From: Teredinibacter waterburyi
Lineage (GTDB): Bacteria; Pseudomonadota; Gammaproteobacteria; Pseudomonadales; Cellvibrionaceae
Direction: 5' to 3'
Length of the DNA stretch: 64,000 bases
Assembly: GCF_001922985.1 (NCBI RefSeq)
Contig: NZ_MRUH01000164.1
Coordinates: 142,550 to 206,549 of the forward strand
The notes beneath the pieces are model-generated. The model worked only from the letters and a program-made list of their open reading frames with translations, was not told the DNA's origin and searched no databases. Positions 1-8,862 of the stretch are shown piece after piece (position 1 is the first letter of the stretch; each line of letters begins with the position of its first letter). The translations under genes were made by a program, and so were the position numbers.

Positions 1-1
1 G

Positions 2-2125
2 CACAACCTAACCAATACCTTTTTGTATTGCCACTTGAACACTGCTCCCATACGCGAATTTAAAAACGCCTTAATCAGTGGATTTCATCAGTTAGCCACA
101 GGGGTTGGGTTTTTTGACGACGAACAAGTCAGTCTCGCGCACACCAACGCTAACCTAAAAAAATCGGTTAAGCTTTTATCGACAAGCAAAACCATAAAGC
201 AAGCATGCCCTGCCTATATCGTGGGCAATGGCCCTTCACTCGACTTGGTTATCGAACAACTCAAAAACAACCGTAATGGCGCCGCGATATTTTCCTGTGG
301 CACGGCCTTAGGCTCATTATATAAAGCCGGAATAAAGCCGGACTACCACATCGAAATGGAGCGAACGCTCAATATTAGAGAATGGATCACCCTCGGTTCA
401 ACCCCCGAATTTCGCAAAGGTATTACGTTGCTTACACTCAACACCTGCCCACCGAGCGTAATCGACTTATTTGACGAGGTGATGATTGCGCGTAAACCCA
501 ATGACCTTGGTGGCGAACTTATTGGCAACTTATTAAAGTTAGACGAGCCGCCGCTAAGCTACTGCGGGCCAACCGTAAGCAACTGCGCCCTTGCCTACGC
601 AATAGCACTGGGTTACCACGAAGTGTATTTGCTAGGTACAGACCTTGGCATGAAGGCCTCGCATCAGCATCACTCCAACCTTAGCCTTTATAAAGATATC
701 GAACGGGCTCACCAACAGAAGCAACAAAACAAGGTTATTCCGCCCTGGGTAGATGTGGGTACGCATCGCCCCATCCTATCCGATAAAACAACCGAGTTGA
801 GCAATACCAGCGATACAAACGCATCGCCAGAATCGACTCAGGCGGCTGCACCCCAGCCTCCTGCTATGCGCGTAAAAGGAAACAAATGCGATTGGGTTGA
901 AACCACGGTAATTCTTGATACCTGCCGAACCAATATGGAATCACTTATGGGATTGCATCCAGAGATAGAGGCATTCAACCCAAATGATGGTGCTTTTATA
1001 CAACACGCGAAAACAATCGACGCCCTACCGGGTATCAAAAACACCAAGATACTCGCGGATTTAAGTAAGCACTGTCACGCAATAGATAGCCTAAGCGATA
1101 ATGCGATACTGAATATTCCGTTGCATGAAACCCTAGATCACATTAAAAAAACTAAAACCTTAGCTAAAACCTCTAGCGAGAACATTCACAACGATCTAGA
1201 TAAAATCTACGCTAGCTTACGCGTAATAAAAGACAAACAAACCACCACCTATTTACTACTAAAAGGTAGCTTTAATGCCTACTTAGCGATTATCGCCCGC
1301 TACACACTCTACTGTAAAAACACTCAGCAACGGCAGCAACGCTACAAAACAGGCGTAAAAGTATTTAGAAAGTTTTTACAGGCGGCGACCAACTCAATTA
1401 AGAGTGATCACGATAATTTTGATATATCGGACAATAGAATTACCGATATTATTGCTCCGGAGACCCTCACGAAAAATCAAACCGTAGCGCTTGCAGAGCC
1501 GGCCTATACCGCAGATGAATTTAATACCCTCGGTTACACAGGCCCGTTTAAGGTTGATAGCTCTATCATTGCCGATAACATATATAAATCGTATTTAACG
1601 ATTTCGACCTATCCGAAAACCCTAAATAGACATAACGATATGCCGCCAGTGCAGCAATTTTTATCGTCCTCGGATGTGATAAATGCGATCGCAACATCTT
1701 GTGATTGTGAACCACTGGTGTGGGGCTCAGGCTTGCGCTGGCACATAGAGACGCGAACCAGCGGCTGCGCGCCCTATAATCTATTTAGAAACAGGGTTTA
1801 CAACCCGATAGAATACGGGATCAAAGACGATTACTATCACCTTATGTTTGCGCTTACCGACCACGACAGTAACACCGGCGGGATAGAGATCATTCCGGGC
1901 AGCCATAAAATTGAAGTCACCGACACACAAGAGATAAAAGTTGAAGAAATTGATGAGGCTAAGCGCCGTGTCATCTACCCCAAAAAAGGCGAGTTCTATC
2001 TTCTGCATACACGTTTACGTAAAATCGAGACGCCACGCCTTTCCAACAACAACGCTGGGGTTAGTCTGATTGCATCATTTGTCGATAAGAAGCGTGGTGT
2101 ACCTGAATACTTCACAGGTTATTAG
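2..2125 (+). CDS. MAF/DUF115 flagellin glycosyltransferase fused to a PhyH-like dioxygenase domain (5' partial)
   Basis: The reading frame is open to the window edge, so the true start lies upstream; TTG at 23 is only the first possible internal start. Numbered from that TTG, residues 60-215 carry the MAF_flag10/DUF115 core with a GNGPSLD loop at 68-74. This family transfers pseudaminic or legionaminic acid to flagellin. A low-complexity linker lies near 255-285 and a helical region follows. From about 495 to the end the sequence resembles phytanoyl-CoA dioxygenases: a YTGPF-type opening, an HxE pair at 574/576 where HxD is usual, GGIEIIPGSH at 619-628, and LLHTRL near 662. The position of the usual distal metal histidine appears to be Arg/Lys, so activity is uncertain. 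It is followed after 79 bp by a methyltransferase gene on the same strand and sits beside the pse operon. The MAF call is firm, the PhyH call is moderate, and the joint function is inference. Confidence 0.8.
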   Translation, partial: HNLTNTFLYCHLNTAPIREFKNALISGFHQLATGVGFFDDEQVSLAHTNANLKKSVKLLSTSKTIKQACPAYIVGNGPSLDLVIEQLKNNRNGAAIFSCGTALGSLYKAGIKPDYHIEMERTLNIREWITLGSTPEFRKGITLLTLNTCPPSVIDLFDEVMIARKPNDLGGELIGNLLKLDEPPLSYCGPTVSNCALAYAIALGYHEVYLLGTDLGMKASHQHHSNLSLYKDIERAHQQKQQNKVIPPWVDVGTHRPILSDKTTELSNTSDTNASPESTQAAAPQPPAMRVKGNKCDWVETTVILDTCRTNMESLMGLHPEIEAFNPNDGAFIQHAKTIDALPGIKNTKILADLSKHCHAIDSLSDNAILNIPLHETLDHIKKTKTLAKTSSENIHNDLDKIYASLRVIKDKQTTTYLLLKGSFNAYLAIIARYTLYCKNTQQRQQRYKTGVKVFRKFLQAATNSIKSDHDNFDISDNRITDIIAPETLTKNQTVALAEPAYTADEFNTLGYTGPFKVDSSIIADNIYKSYLTISTYPKTLNRHNDMPPVQQFLSSSDVINAIATSCDCEPLVWGSGLRWHIETRTSGCAPYNLFRNRVYNPIEYGIKDDYYHLMFALTDHDSNTGGIEIIPGSHKIEVTDTQEIKVEEIDEAKRRVIYPKKGEFYLLHTRLRKIETPRLSNNNAGVSLIASFVDKKRGVPEYFTGY

Positions 2126-2204
2126 CCGCGTTAAAAAAACCCACACACGAACGTTGAGCACAATCACCGGTTAAATAATCAGTATTAGAGAGAACAATAA
2201 CGTC

Positions 2205-3341
2205 ATGGATATCAATTTTAAATTTGGCCGGAACTGGCAACAATTTTTAGACGAGTCATTCGACCACAAGCGTGTAACGATTGCACAACAGCATCTCTTG
2301 AAAACCTTAAGGCTAGAAAATTTAAAGGGTAAAATATTTCTAGATATTGGTTGCGGAAGTGGCATTCACTCTCTTGCCGCCCTAGCGGCCGGTGCCGAGA
2401 AAGTCATTAGTATCGATGTAGACCCGCAATCCGTTGCCGCAACCAAAAGCCTCTGGCGTAACGCTGGCAAACCGCGCAACTGGAGCCAAGCCGAAGGTTC
2501 TGTGTTAGACGAGGCATTCATGCAAAGCCTACCCAAGGCCGACATCGTATATTCCTGGGGGGTACTGCACCACACCGGCAGCATGTGGGAAGCACTAGAC
2601 AAGGTAACCATTCCGCTAGCAACAGATGGCATACTCTATATTGCACTTTACGCCTATGAGATGTATCAAAACCCTACGCCGGAATACTGGATAGAAACGA
2701 AGCGCGCCTACAATCAAGCAAGCCCAGAGCAGCGCGAAAAAATGGAGTACGACTACGCCTGGGAGCAGGTGCTAAAGCCAGTAGCGGCGAAAGGTGAAAA
2801 CCCGTTACTCGTCATCAAAGATTATAGTAAAAGTCGTGGTATGGAATTTTGGACTGACGTAAGAGATTGGCTAGGCGGTTACCCGATGGAATTTGCTAAA
2901 GCCAGTGACATTGCTCAGCACTTTTATAGACAACACAACATGATAGTTGTCGATATAGTAACGGGAGAAGGCAACACCGAGTTTTTACTTAGGTCGGTTG
3001 ACTCGCCTAGCGCTGGGCAACACATTACCGACGAATACGACATTATTAATATAAGTGTCGCTACACAGCCTATCGACGGCTTTGGTTACAAAGTTCACCT
3101 GCCAGAATATAGTGCATTTGCCGACACCGATGGCGAACACTTTAAATCGCCACTATTAGTCTATGAGAATGGTCTTCTTTTGGGCTTCCCACATGCACGA
3201 TTCGAATCGATCAACACCCTTGGCGAAGGACGTTTTTGTCACTGGAAAGATAGCCTATTATATTCCAGCTCCGACAATAGTGACCCGCGTATCAATGGCA
3301 AAACCTACAGTTTACGCGTACCGAAAAAGTTAGACAAATAA
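2205..3341 (+). CDS. SAM-dependent methyltransferase with C-terminal extension
   Basis: A class I methyltransferase of 378 residues. The SAM-binding glycine loop DIGCGSG is at 47-53, followed by an acidic residue ending beta2 (SIDVD near 69-73) and a SWGVLHH motif IV segment near 117. Residues from about 265 to 378 form a beta-rich extension ending in an SSSDNSDPRINGK-type motif, which I associate with proteins of surface-sugar loci, not with any defined activity. The gene follows the MAF-PhyH gene on the same strand and converges on the pse operon, so a role in methylating a flagellar glycan or flagellin is plausible. The substrate cannot be read from the sequence. The ribosome-binding site is weak. 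Confidence 0.8.
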   Translation: MDINFKFGRNWQQFLDESFDHKRVTIAQQHLLKTLRLENLKGKIFLDIGCGSGIHSLAALAAGAEKVISIDVDPQSVAATKSLWRNAGKPRNWSQAEGSVLDEAFMQSLPKADIVYSWGVLHHTGSMWEALDKVTIPLATDGILYIALYAYEMYQNPTPEYWIETKRAYNQASPEQREKMEYDYAWEQVLKPVAAKGENPLLVIKDYSKSRGMEFWTDVRDWLGGYPMEFAKASDIAQHFYRQHNMIVVDIVTGEGNTEFLLRSVDSPSAGQHITDEYDIINISVATQPIDGFGYKVHLPEYSAFADTDGEHFKSPLLVYENGLLLGFPHARFESINTLGEGRFCHWKDSLLYSSSDNSDPRINGKTYSLRVPKKLDK

Positions 3342-3371
3342 CGAGAACGAACTTCAAACGATAAAAACAAA

Positions 3372-3408
3372 AAGCTAGCCAAACGCCACTTAATGGCTTG
3401 GCTAGCTT
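3372..3408 (-). terminator. Rho-independent terminator ending the pse/glycan operon
   Basis: A perfect 11-bp stem (3372-3382 with 3398-3408) is extended by an inner GCCA/TGGC stem. Read on the minus strand it is followed by TTTTTGTTTTTATC. The arm contains the TAG stop of the AsnB-GT4 gene. A-rich sequence precedes it on the plus strand, so it may also work weakly for the converging methyltransferase gene. Confidence 0.9.
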
Positions 3409-6400
3409 AGAAAACCCGTTAGCGTCTCCACTGATTGCATTAAATCAAAATTATTTTTCACAAAATCCCTTCCGCGATCCCCCATAGCCTGAGCACGATT
3501 TTTATCCTGTAACAGATCGACCACTTTGTTGGCGATTGCCGTAGCGGAATCGTCATCAACGATATAGCCGGTTTCGCCGTCCATTAGGGTTTCTTGTTGT
3601 CCGCCAGCCGCTGTAACGACCACAGGCTTTGCCAAGTACTGAGCTTCCAACACGACATTTGACGTTCCCTCTGCACGAGATGTTTGCAAAACAACGTCGC
3701 TGCAACTAATAAAGGATGCAACATTTTCTACCGCGCCGACTAAGCTAATCACAGAACCTAACCCCAGCTGTACGCAATAATCGGCAACTACGTCGAACAA
3801 TGGGCCGTCACTCACTATCAGCACACGCAAATCAGGAATAGATCGTACAACCTCTGCCACCGCATCGACAAACAAAAATGGTCGCTTTTCTTCAGACAGG
3901 CGAAACACGCCAACAATAACCTTAGTCGACTCACTAATACTCCACTGCTGTCGCAGTGAAATGATTTCAGTAATGCTTGGCGCTTTAAAGCGTTCGAACT
4001 GCACACCATTTTTTAACAATCGAAAACGCGAGTCGCTAACGCCCAACCATTTCGCATAACTTTTATTTCCACGATTGGAATTTCCAGTCATTATCATACG
4101 TTGGCGGCCTGCGGTAAGCAGAGATTGATAAATGGGGAAATACCAAGGTTCGTAGAATGAGAAGCTGGTTGGCTGGATGTTACGAAACGAGGTAAGCACC
4201 TTAGGTACACCGGCAAGTAATGCTGCAACACCACCAAGACAATTCGAAATATCTAAAAAGCAGACAACTGACCCTGGGTTGTGATGTGCGATAAGATTGT
4301 AGACCGGCACTATATCGCGCTGCACCAGCGCTATATTTTGACTGCGTAAATTTAATACTTGCGCACACGCCGCAGCATCTGAAAACAGTTTATTTTCGTC
4401 AAGTGCCGCTTCCCCTTGATAGTCACCGACCGACAGCAGCGCAATCCCCTCAGCTTCCAGCATAGGCAGATAATGTCGTGCGGCCCCAACCAAGGGGTAA
4501 ATAACCGCGAGCTTCACATCATAACCTTGGCGTTTCATTGCGACCATAAGGTTGCACGCCTGTCGTTCTGCGCCGCCGTGAAAAAGCGATGGCAGTATAA
4601 ACATCACGCTTTCAGTGGTATTTTCTCGAATATATTCTTGGCTAATAAAATGTTTTAGGTTCCGATAAAAACGTCCGTAGAGTGCACGATTGTTCAGCCA
4701 CTGTTTTGCCTCGGTTAAAAGCGACAAGGCTCGAGCTGGCGTTTGTTTCGAAAACCGACCGCCGCGCTCTAGTAAAAATGGGTCTTCAACTGGCGGCGCC
4801 AATTTAAACGGCAACACGGAACTAAGTGTAAACGTGAGATCTCGCAGCGCATTTTTACCGGTGCAGGATTTGACAATATCGTTACTGGAATCATAAAGTA
4901 GCGGCGCATACTCCGAACTAGATCCAATTCGCTGAACGCTACTGGGGAAAATATCTTTCCAAAGCAGGTTATCTTTATGAACATAAAGTTTAGTCAGCTT
5001 TAGTTCGCGCAATTGCTGATAAGGTAAACCACTCAAACTGGCCCCCAACAGCGCTAGCGAGCGTAACACAAAGGTGCTTTTCGCTAGCTCATGCTTAACA
5101 ACCGAAATCAAGTCTACACGCCAATCTAGATCCCGGCAGTAAACACCGCTTTGCCAGGGGCAAACGAATGTAATAGTCGGATATTGCTGGCGAACATCCG
5201 CCGCGACTTCCGCAAGGGTGAGCACTAACACATGGGCGTTCTCAGGATGCTGGCAATTTACCAACTTTTTCCAAAGTACTATTGATTCTAACTGCGGCGG
5301 CGCTACATTATTTTCTAAAAAATAACTGTTGAGGTGTAGCAAACTCCATAGCTTATAGGGCTCAAGATTATTGTTATCTTTAGCTGCCGTAAGCCAGCTA
5401 TTAAATTTTTCGTGGTCCAACCACCATTGCCGCGCATCGGCGCTGTATTTTAAAGCCTGATCCGGCGCGCCGAATTTATCATTTACAATTTCAGCGGCGT
5501 CATTGCCTTGTTGCTCTGCTGCAGTATTCCCACTCAAATCACAACCAAATTCTCGCGCCGAAAACCCCAATAATTGTTGTTCGCCCCACTGCCGTCCCGG
5601 TATACCAAACCCGCGTTTAGGCTTGTTAACAATATGCTCGGGCAGATAGCGAAGTGCTAAACGCTTTAATAGAAACTTTCCAGACTCTCCATTCGCCAGC
5701 ATTTCTGCGGGAAGTGATTCGGCGAACCTTGCCATCTCAATACTTAAGAATGGCGTTCGAACTTCCAAGCCATGTCGCATACTCATCCGATCGACTTTTG
5801 CCAAAACCGCACCCGGCAAATAATTTTCGATATCGGTTTTGCGCATACGATCAATCGCGCTAAGCCCACTGCTATTCATGGTCTCACGTAACTCGCGGAT
5901 ATAGGCGTGGGTAGAAGCATCGCTGGCGGGTAAAATTCTGGCTATCTCGGTTTCTGTAAAGGGCAATATCTGGTTGGAGTAGTAGCGATTACCCAAGCTA
6001 CCGAGGTCACACTCAGCCGCAGCCAAGGCCGTAAAGTAGCGACCATAGCCGCCAAACAATTCGTCTGCGCCATCGCCAGACAACACCACCTTTACCTTGG
6101 TACGGGCCAGCTCGCTCAACAATAACGTCGGTAACAGTGAGGTGTCCGCATTTGGCTCGTCTACTAGCTTACCAATATCTTTATAGCGGCTATAAAGATC
6201 GGCAGAAATCATATCGCAATGATGAGTAACGCCTAAATACTTGGCAATGACTCGCGCATCTTCATGTTCAGATTCTTGCCAGTTTTCAAAGCCAAGGGTA
6301 AAAGCTTGAAGCTTGTGATTAAGTTTTTTAGTTGCCAAGGCCACAACCAATGATGAATCGATCCCGCCAGATAGAAATGCGCCTACGTCTACATCGGCTC

Positions 6401-7190
6401 GTAATCGTCTTTTGATATTCGTCGCCAATAAGGTTTCTAACTCGTCGACCACATCTTCAACAGGGCGGTGTTGTTCACCGCGACCCGGTAAGAATTCAAA
6501 ATAACGATGAATTGTTGTTTCACCGTTTGCATTAATCTTTAGCCAATGGCCCGGGCGTAATTTTTTTGCGTCGCGATAGATGGTTTCATCATCCACACAG
6601 TACTGGAACATAAGGAAGCGTGACACTATGCCAGCGCTAGACTCGCGACGAAACCCGTCTAATACAGCCAAGGATTTTAATTCAGAGGAAAAGCAAAAAT
6701 TGCCGTTTAACCAAGTGTAATACAGTGGCTTTTCGCCGAAGGCATCGCGCGCAATAAACAGCTCATGGGTGTAATTATCGTAGATCGCAAAGGCAAACAT
6801 ACCATCGAACTTTAGTAAGCAGGCATCGCCGTAAAACTTATAAGCCTCTAGCAATACCTCACTATCCGATTCGGACGAAAAGCTAACACCCTGAGCCTTG
6901 AGTTCGGATCGAATTTCCACATAGTTATAGATTTCGCCATTAAAGCTAAGACTATAACGCCCGCATCGCGAATGCATAGGTTGATGGCCTTGCGGGCTTA
7001 GGTCGACAATACTGAGGCGACGATGAGCAAGCCCTAAGCGCGCATCTTGGGAAACCCACTGGCCAAAATCGTCTGGCCCGCGATGCCGAATCTCTGAAGA
7101 CATTTTAGTCAGCTCGGCGGCAATTCTTTCGGTACTATACTGCCCAGATACGCTTCCACCTGGCTGTAAAATCCCTGCGATACCGCACAT
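3402..7190 (-). CDS. Asparagine synthetase (glutamine-hydrolysing) fused to GT4 glycosyltransferase
   Basis: A 1262-residue fusion. Residues 1-210 are a class II glutamine amidotransferase with nucleophile Cys2 (MCGIAGI), RHRGPDD at 35-41 and FNGEIYNY at 83-90. Residues 240-610 are an AsnB-type synthetase with the PP-loop SGGIDS at 274-279 and SGDGADELFGGYGRY further on. A region of about 250 residues that I do not recognise follows. From about 885 there is a GT-B family 4 glycosyltransferase with a Gly-rich LFHGGAE start and a C-terminal RAEGTSNVVLEA nucleotide-sugar motif near 1190. AsnB-like enzymes in sugar loci amidate uronic acids, so amidation of a sugar carboxylate coupled to transfer is plausible but inferred. 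It is the last gene of the operon, 2 bp after its upstream neighbour, and all catalytic motifs of both halves look intact. Confidence 0.9.
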   Translation of the reverse strand: MCGIAGILQPGGSVSGQYSTERIAAELTKMSSEIRHRGPDDFGQWVSQDARLGLAHRRLSIVDLSPQGHQPMHSRCGRYSLSFNGEIYNYVEIRSELKAQGVSFSSESDSEVLLEAYKFYGDACLLKFDGMFAFAIYDNYTHELFIARDAFGEKPLYYTWLNGNFCFSSELKSLAVLDGFRRESSAGIVSRFLMFQYCVDDETIYRDAKKLRPGHWLKINANGETTIHRYFEFLPGRGEQHRPVEDVVDELETLLATNIKRRLRADVDVGAFLSGGIDSSLVVALATKKLNHKLQAFTLGFENWQESEHEDARVIAKYLGVTHHCDMISADLYSRYKDIGKLVDEPNADTSLLPTLLLSELARTKVKVVLSGDGADELFGGYGRYFTALAAAECDLGSLGNRYYSNQILPFTETEIARILPASDASTHAYIRELRETMNSSGLSAIDRMRKTDIENYLPGAVLAKVDRMSMRHGLEVRTPFLSIEMARFAESLPAEMLANGESGKFLLKRLALRYLPEHIVNKPKRGFGIPGRQWGEQQLLGFSAREFGCDLSGNTAAEQQGNDAAEIVNDKFGAPDQALKYSADARQWWLDHEKFNSWLTAAKDNNNLEPYKLWSLLHLNSYFLENNVAPPQLESIVLWKKLVNCQHPENAHVLVLTLAEVAADVRQQYPTITFVCPWQSGVYCRDLDWRVDLISVVKHELAKSTFVLRSLALLGASLSGLPYQQLRELKLTKLYVHKDNLLWKDIFPSSVQRIGSSSEYAPLLYDSSNDIVKSCTGKNALRDLTFTLSSVLPFKLAPPVEDPFLLERGGRFSKQTPARALSLLTEAKQWLNNRALYGRFYRNLKHFISQEYIRENTTESVMFILPSLFHGGAERQACNLMVAMKRQGYDVKLAVIYPLVGAARHYLPMLEAEGIALLSVGDYQGEAALDENKLFSDAAACAQVLNLRSQNIALVQRDIVPVYNLIAHHNPGSVVCFLDISNCLGGVAALLAGVPKVLTSFRNIQPTSFSFYEPWYFPIYQSLLTAGRQRMIMTGNSNRGNKSYAKWLGVSDSRFRLLKNGVQFERFKAPSITEIISLRQQWSISESTKVIVGVFRLSEEKRPFLFVDAVAEVVRSIPDLRVLIVSDGPLFDVVADYCVQLGLGSVISLVGAVENVASFISCSDVVLQTSRAEGTSNVVLEAQYLAKPVVVTAAGGQQETLMDGETGYIVDDDSATAIANKVVDLLQDKNRAQAMGDRGRDFVKNNFDLMQSVETLTGFLS

Positions 7191-7192
7191 AT

Positions 7193-7633
7193 CTACACAA
7201 ACTCCATAATTTTAAAGGTTGCAAAAATCAACCCAGCCACAATCGTCACCCCAGTTGCAGCAAGCAATATCAATGCGTCCCAAGGGAAGCGCTCGCGTAT
7301 TCTAATGGTTTGATCGTCATAGTCCTTTATGCGTTCGTTAGGAATGTTAAGCTCAAGCAACTGGCGCCTAATTACAGCGAGTGAAGTACTACTGATCATC
7401 ACGTAATCGTATTCTAGGGAGGGAATCTCTGCGGCGGATATAATCGGAACACCCTCAAGGAAACTTCCATTTTTTGATGGATCATTATCCGCGATTGCAA
7501 CTAAATCGAACACTTTCTTATACAGCGGCAACAACTGTCGACCAATTAAGCCACCGCCAAACATGACGACTTTTGCTTTACCACCTCGCGGCCGCGTTTG
7601 CTTAGTGTTTGCTTGATGTATGACATCCGCCAT
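7193..7633 (-). CDS. Small Rossmann-fold protein with C-terminal membrane helix
   Basis: A 146-residue protein of unknown function. Residues 20-90 show a Rossmann-like beta-alpha-beta start (VVMFGGGLIGRQLLP) with an acidic residue after the second strand (VAIADNDPSKNG). This resembles the nucleotide-binding N-terminal domain of sugar acyltransferases (PglD-like) or CoA/NAD-binding domains. Residues from about 118 to 143 form a hydrophobic helix (WDALILLAATGVTIVAGLIF), so the protein is probably anchored in the inner membrane with the Rossmann part in the cytoplasm. It lies 8 bp after the GT4 gene and 2 bp before the AsnB-GT4 gene. It may be a membrane adaptor or sensor for glycan assembly; that is inference. 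Confidence 0.75.
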   Translation of the reverse strand: MADVIHQANTKQTRPRGGKAKVVMFGGGLIGRQLLPLYKKVFDLVAIADNDPSKNGSFLEGVPIISAAEIPSLEYDYVMISSTSLAVIRRQLLELNIPNERIKDYDDQTIRIRERFPWDALILLAATGVTIVAGLIFATFKIMEFV

Positions 7634-7641
7634 ATAAATAG

Positions 7642-8862
7642 CTACCCTTCCATAACCTTCGAATAAAGCGACAAATAATCATCGCAAGTGCGACCAAGCG
7701 TAAAGCGTCGGCGAAACTCATCCTCTGCGCTCGCAAGAATATTTTCTTTTTCATTAGACGTCAGCACGGTTGCGCGAGCGAGCGCCATTTCTAGATCACC
7801 ACATTCGTTATCCTTAAACAGCAGTCCAAGTAGATTATCGCCAACAATTGAACGGTGCTGAGGAATATCACTACAAAGGCAAAGTGTTTTATTTTTAAAC
7901 GCTTCCAATAGCGCTATCGGCATGCCCTCCGCACGTGATGGCGATACCAGTAGATCTATATGGCTTAGGTAGGCTTCGGCTTGAGGTATACAACCAGCAA
8001 TATAAACATTAGTTTCTAACTTTAAAGCCGCTAATTTTTTGCTAAATGCTCTACCGTAATCCGAGTCAACTTCACCAACTGCCACATAAAATATCGAGGG
8101 CATGCTGTTGCCATACACCTGCTCCTTATCGCGGCTATTTAGGTTTGCACAGGCTTGCAATAGCAAATTTTGATTTTTTCGCTCACACAAGGAGCCGATG
8201 GTAGCAACAACAAAGTCTCCCCGTTGTCGCGCCGCGGCTATTGCTTTTAGAACTGGGACATCGCGCTCAACCGGTGTTACTGGTTGTTCACTAATACCGT
8301 TTTCAATTACCGATATACGATTAATATCGAAACCTAAATCAACTAGCGGTTGTGCCGCCGCCGCAGATACCGACACAACTGAATCTAGGCTATTCATTAT
8401 TTGTAAATCTAGCCTGGCTTGCTCTGCGGTTTTGTTACCTCCCCAACCATGCATAGTTTGCACTATGGGTATTCTACGTTTAACTTTTTTGCGTTGAATA
8501 ATTGCGATAGCCATAAGGCATACGAGCGAAGGAATCGCGGCATGGCTGTGGATAATGTCGACTTCAGCCTGGTCGATTATTTTCGCGAGTTGCACGGCAG
8601 CAGAAAAGTTAAGGTTTAAATCTCGCTTGAACAACGAGTCTAGTTGCGCAACCTTAATACCCTGCTGCTCCAATTCGGAAAAATAGTGTTCGTAGCTACA
8701 ATAACCTTCGTAGCAACGGGCATTAACCGCCGCGACAACTCGATGTCCAAGCCGCTGCTGTTGCAGCATAAGATCGGTAATAACACGACCCGCACCACCT
8801 TGGAGAAAAGTAGAAACGTGGAGAATATTGAGTGAACCCGAAACGCCAGACAAATCGCTCAC
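7642..8862 (-). CDS. Family 4 glycosyltransferase
   Basis: A GT-B fold transferase of 406 residues. The N-terminal segment ILHVSTFLQGGAGRVITDL is the acceptor-side Gly-rich loop of family 4. SVIENGI near 190 and VSPSRAEGMPIALLEAF near 310-326 are the typical donor-binding elements. It shares no signal peptide or membrane segment, so it acts in the cytoplasm or at the inner face of the membrane. Its ATG overlaps the end of the ATP-grasp-HAD gene by 4 bp, which indicates translational coupling. It probably adds a hexose or similar sugar to the glycan built by this operon; donor and acceptor cannot be inferred. Confidence 0.88.
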   Translation of the reverse strand: MSDLSGVSGSLNILHVSTFLQGGAGRVITDLMLQQQRLGHRVVAAVNARCYEGYCSYEHYFSELEQQGIKVAQLDSLFKRDLNLNFSAAVQLAKIIDQAEVDIIHSHAAIPSLVCLMAIAIIQRKKVKRRIPIVQTMHGWGGNKTAEQARLDLQIMNSLDSVVSVSAAAAQPLVDLGFDINRISVIENGISEQPVTPVERDVPVLKAIAAARQRGDFVVATIGSLCERKNQNLLLQACANLNSRDKEQVYGNSMPSIFYVAVGEVDSDYGRAFSKKLAALKLETNVYIAGCIPQAEAYLSHIDLLVSPSRAEGMPIALLEAFKNKTLCLCSDIPQHRSIVGDNLLGLLFKDNECGDLEMALARATVLTSNEKENILASAEDEFRRRFTLGRTCDDYLSLYSKVMEG

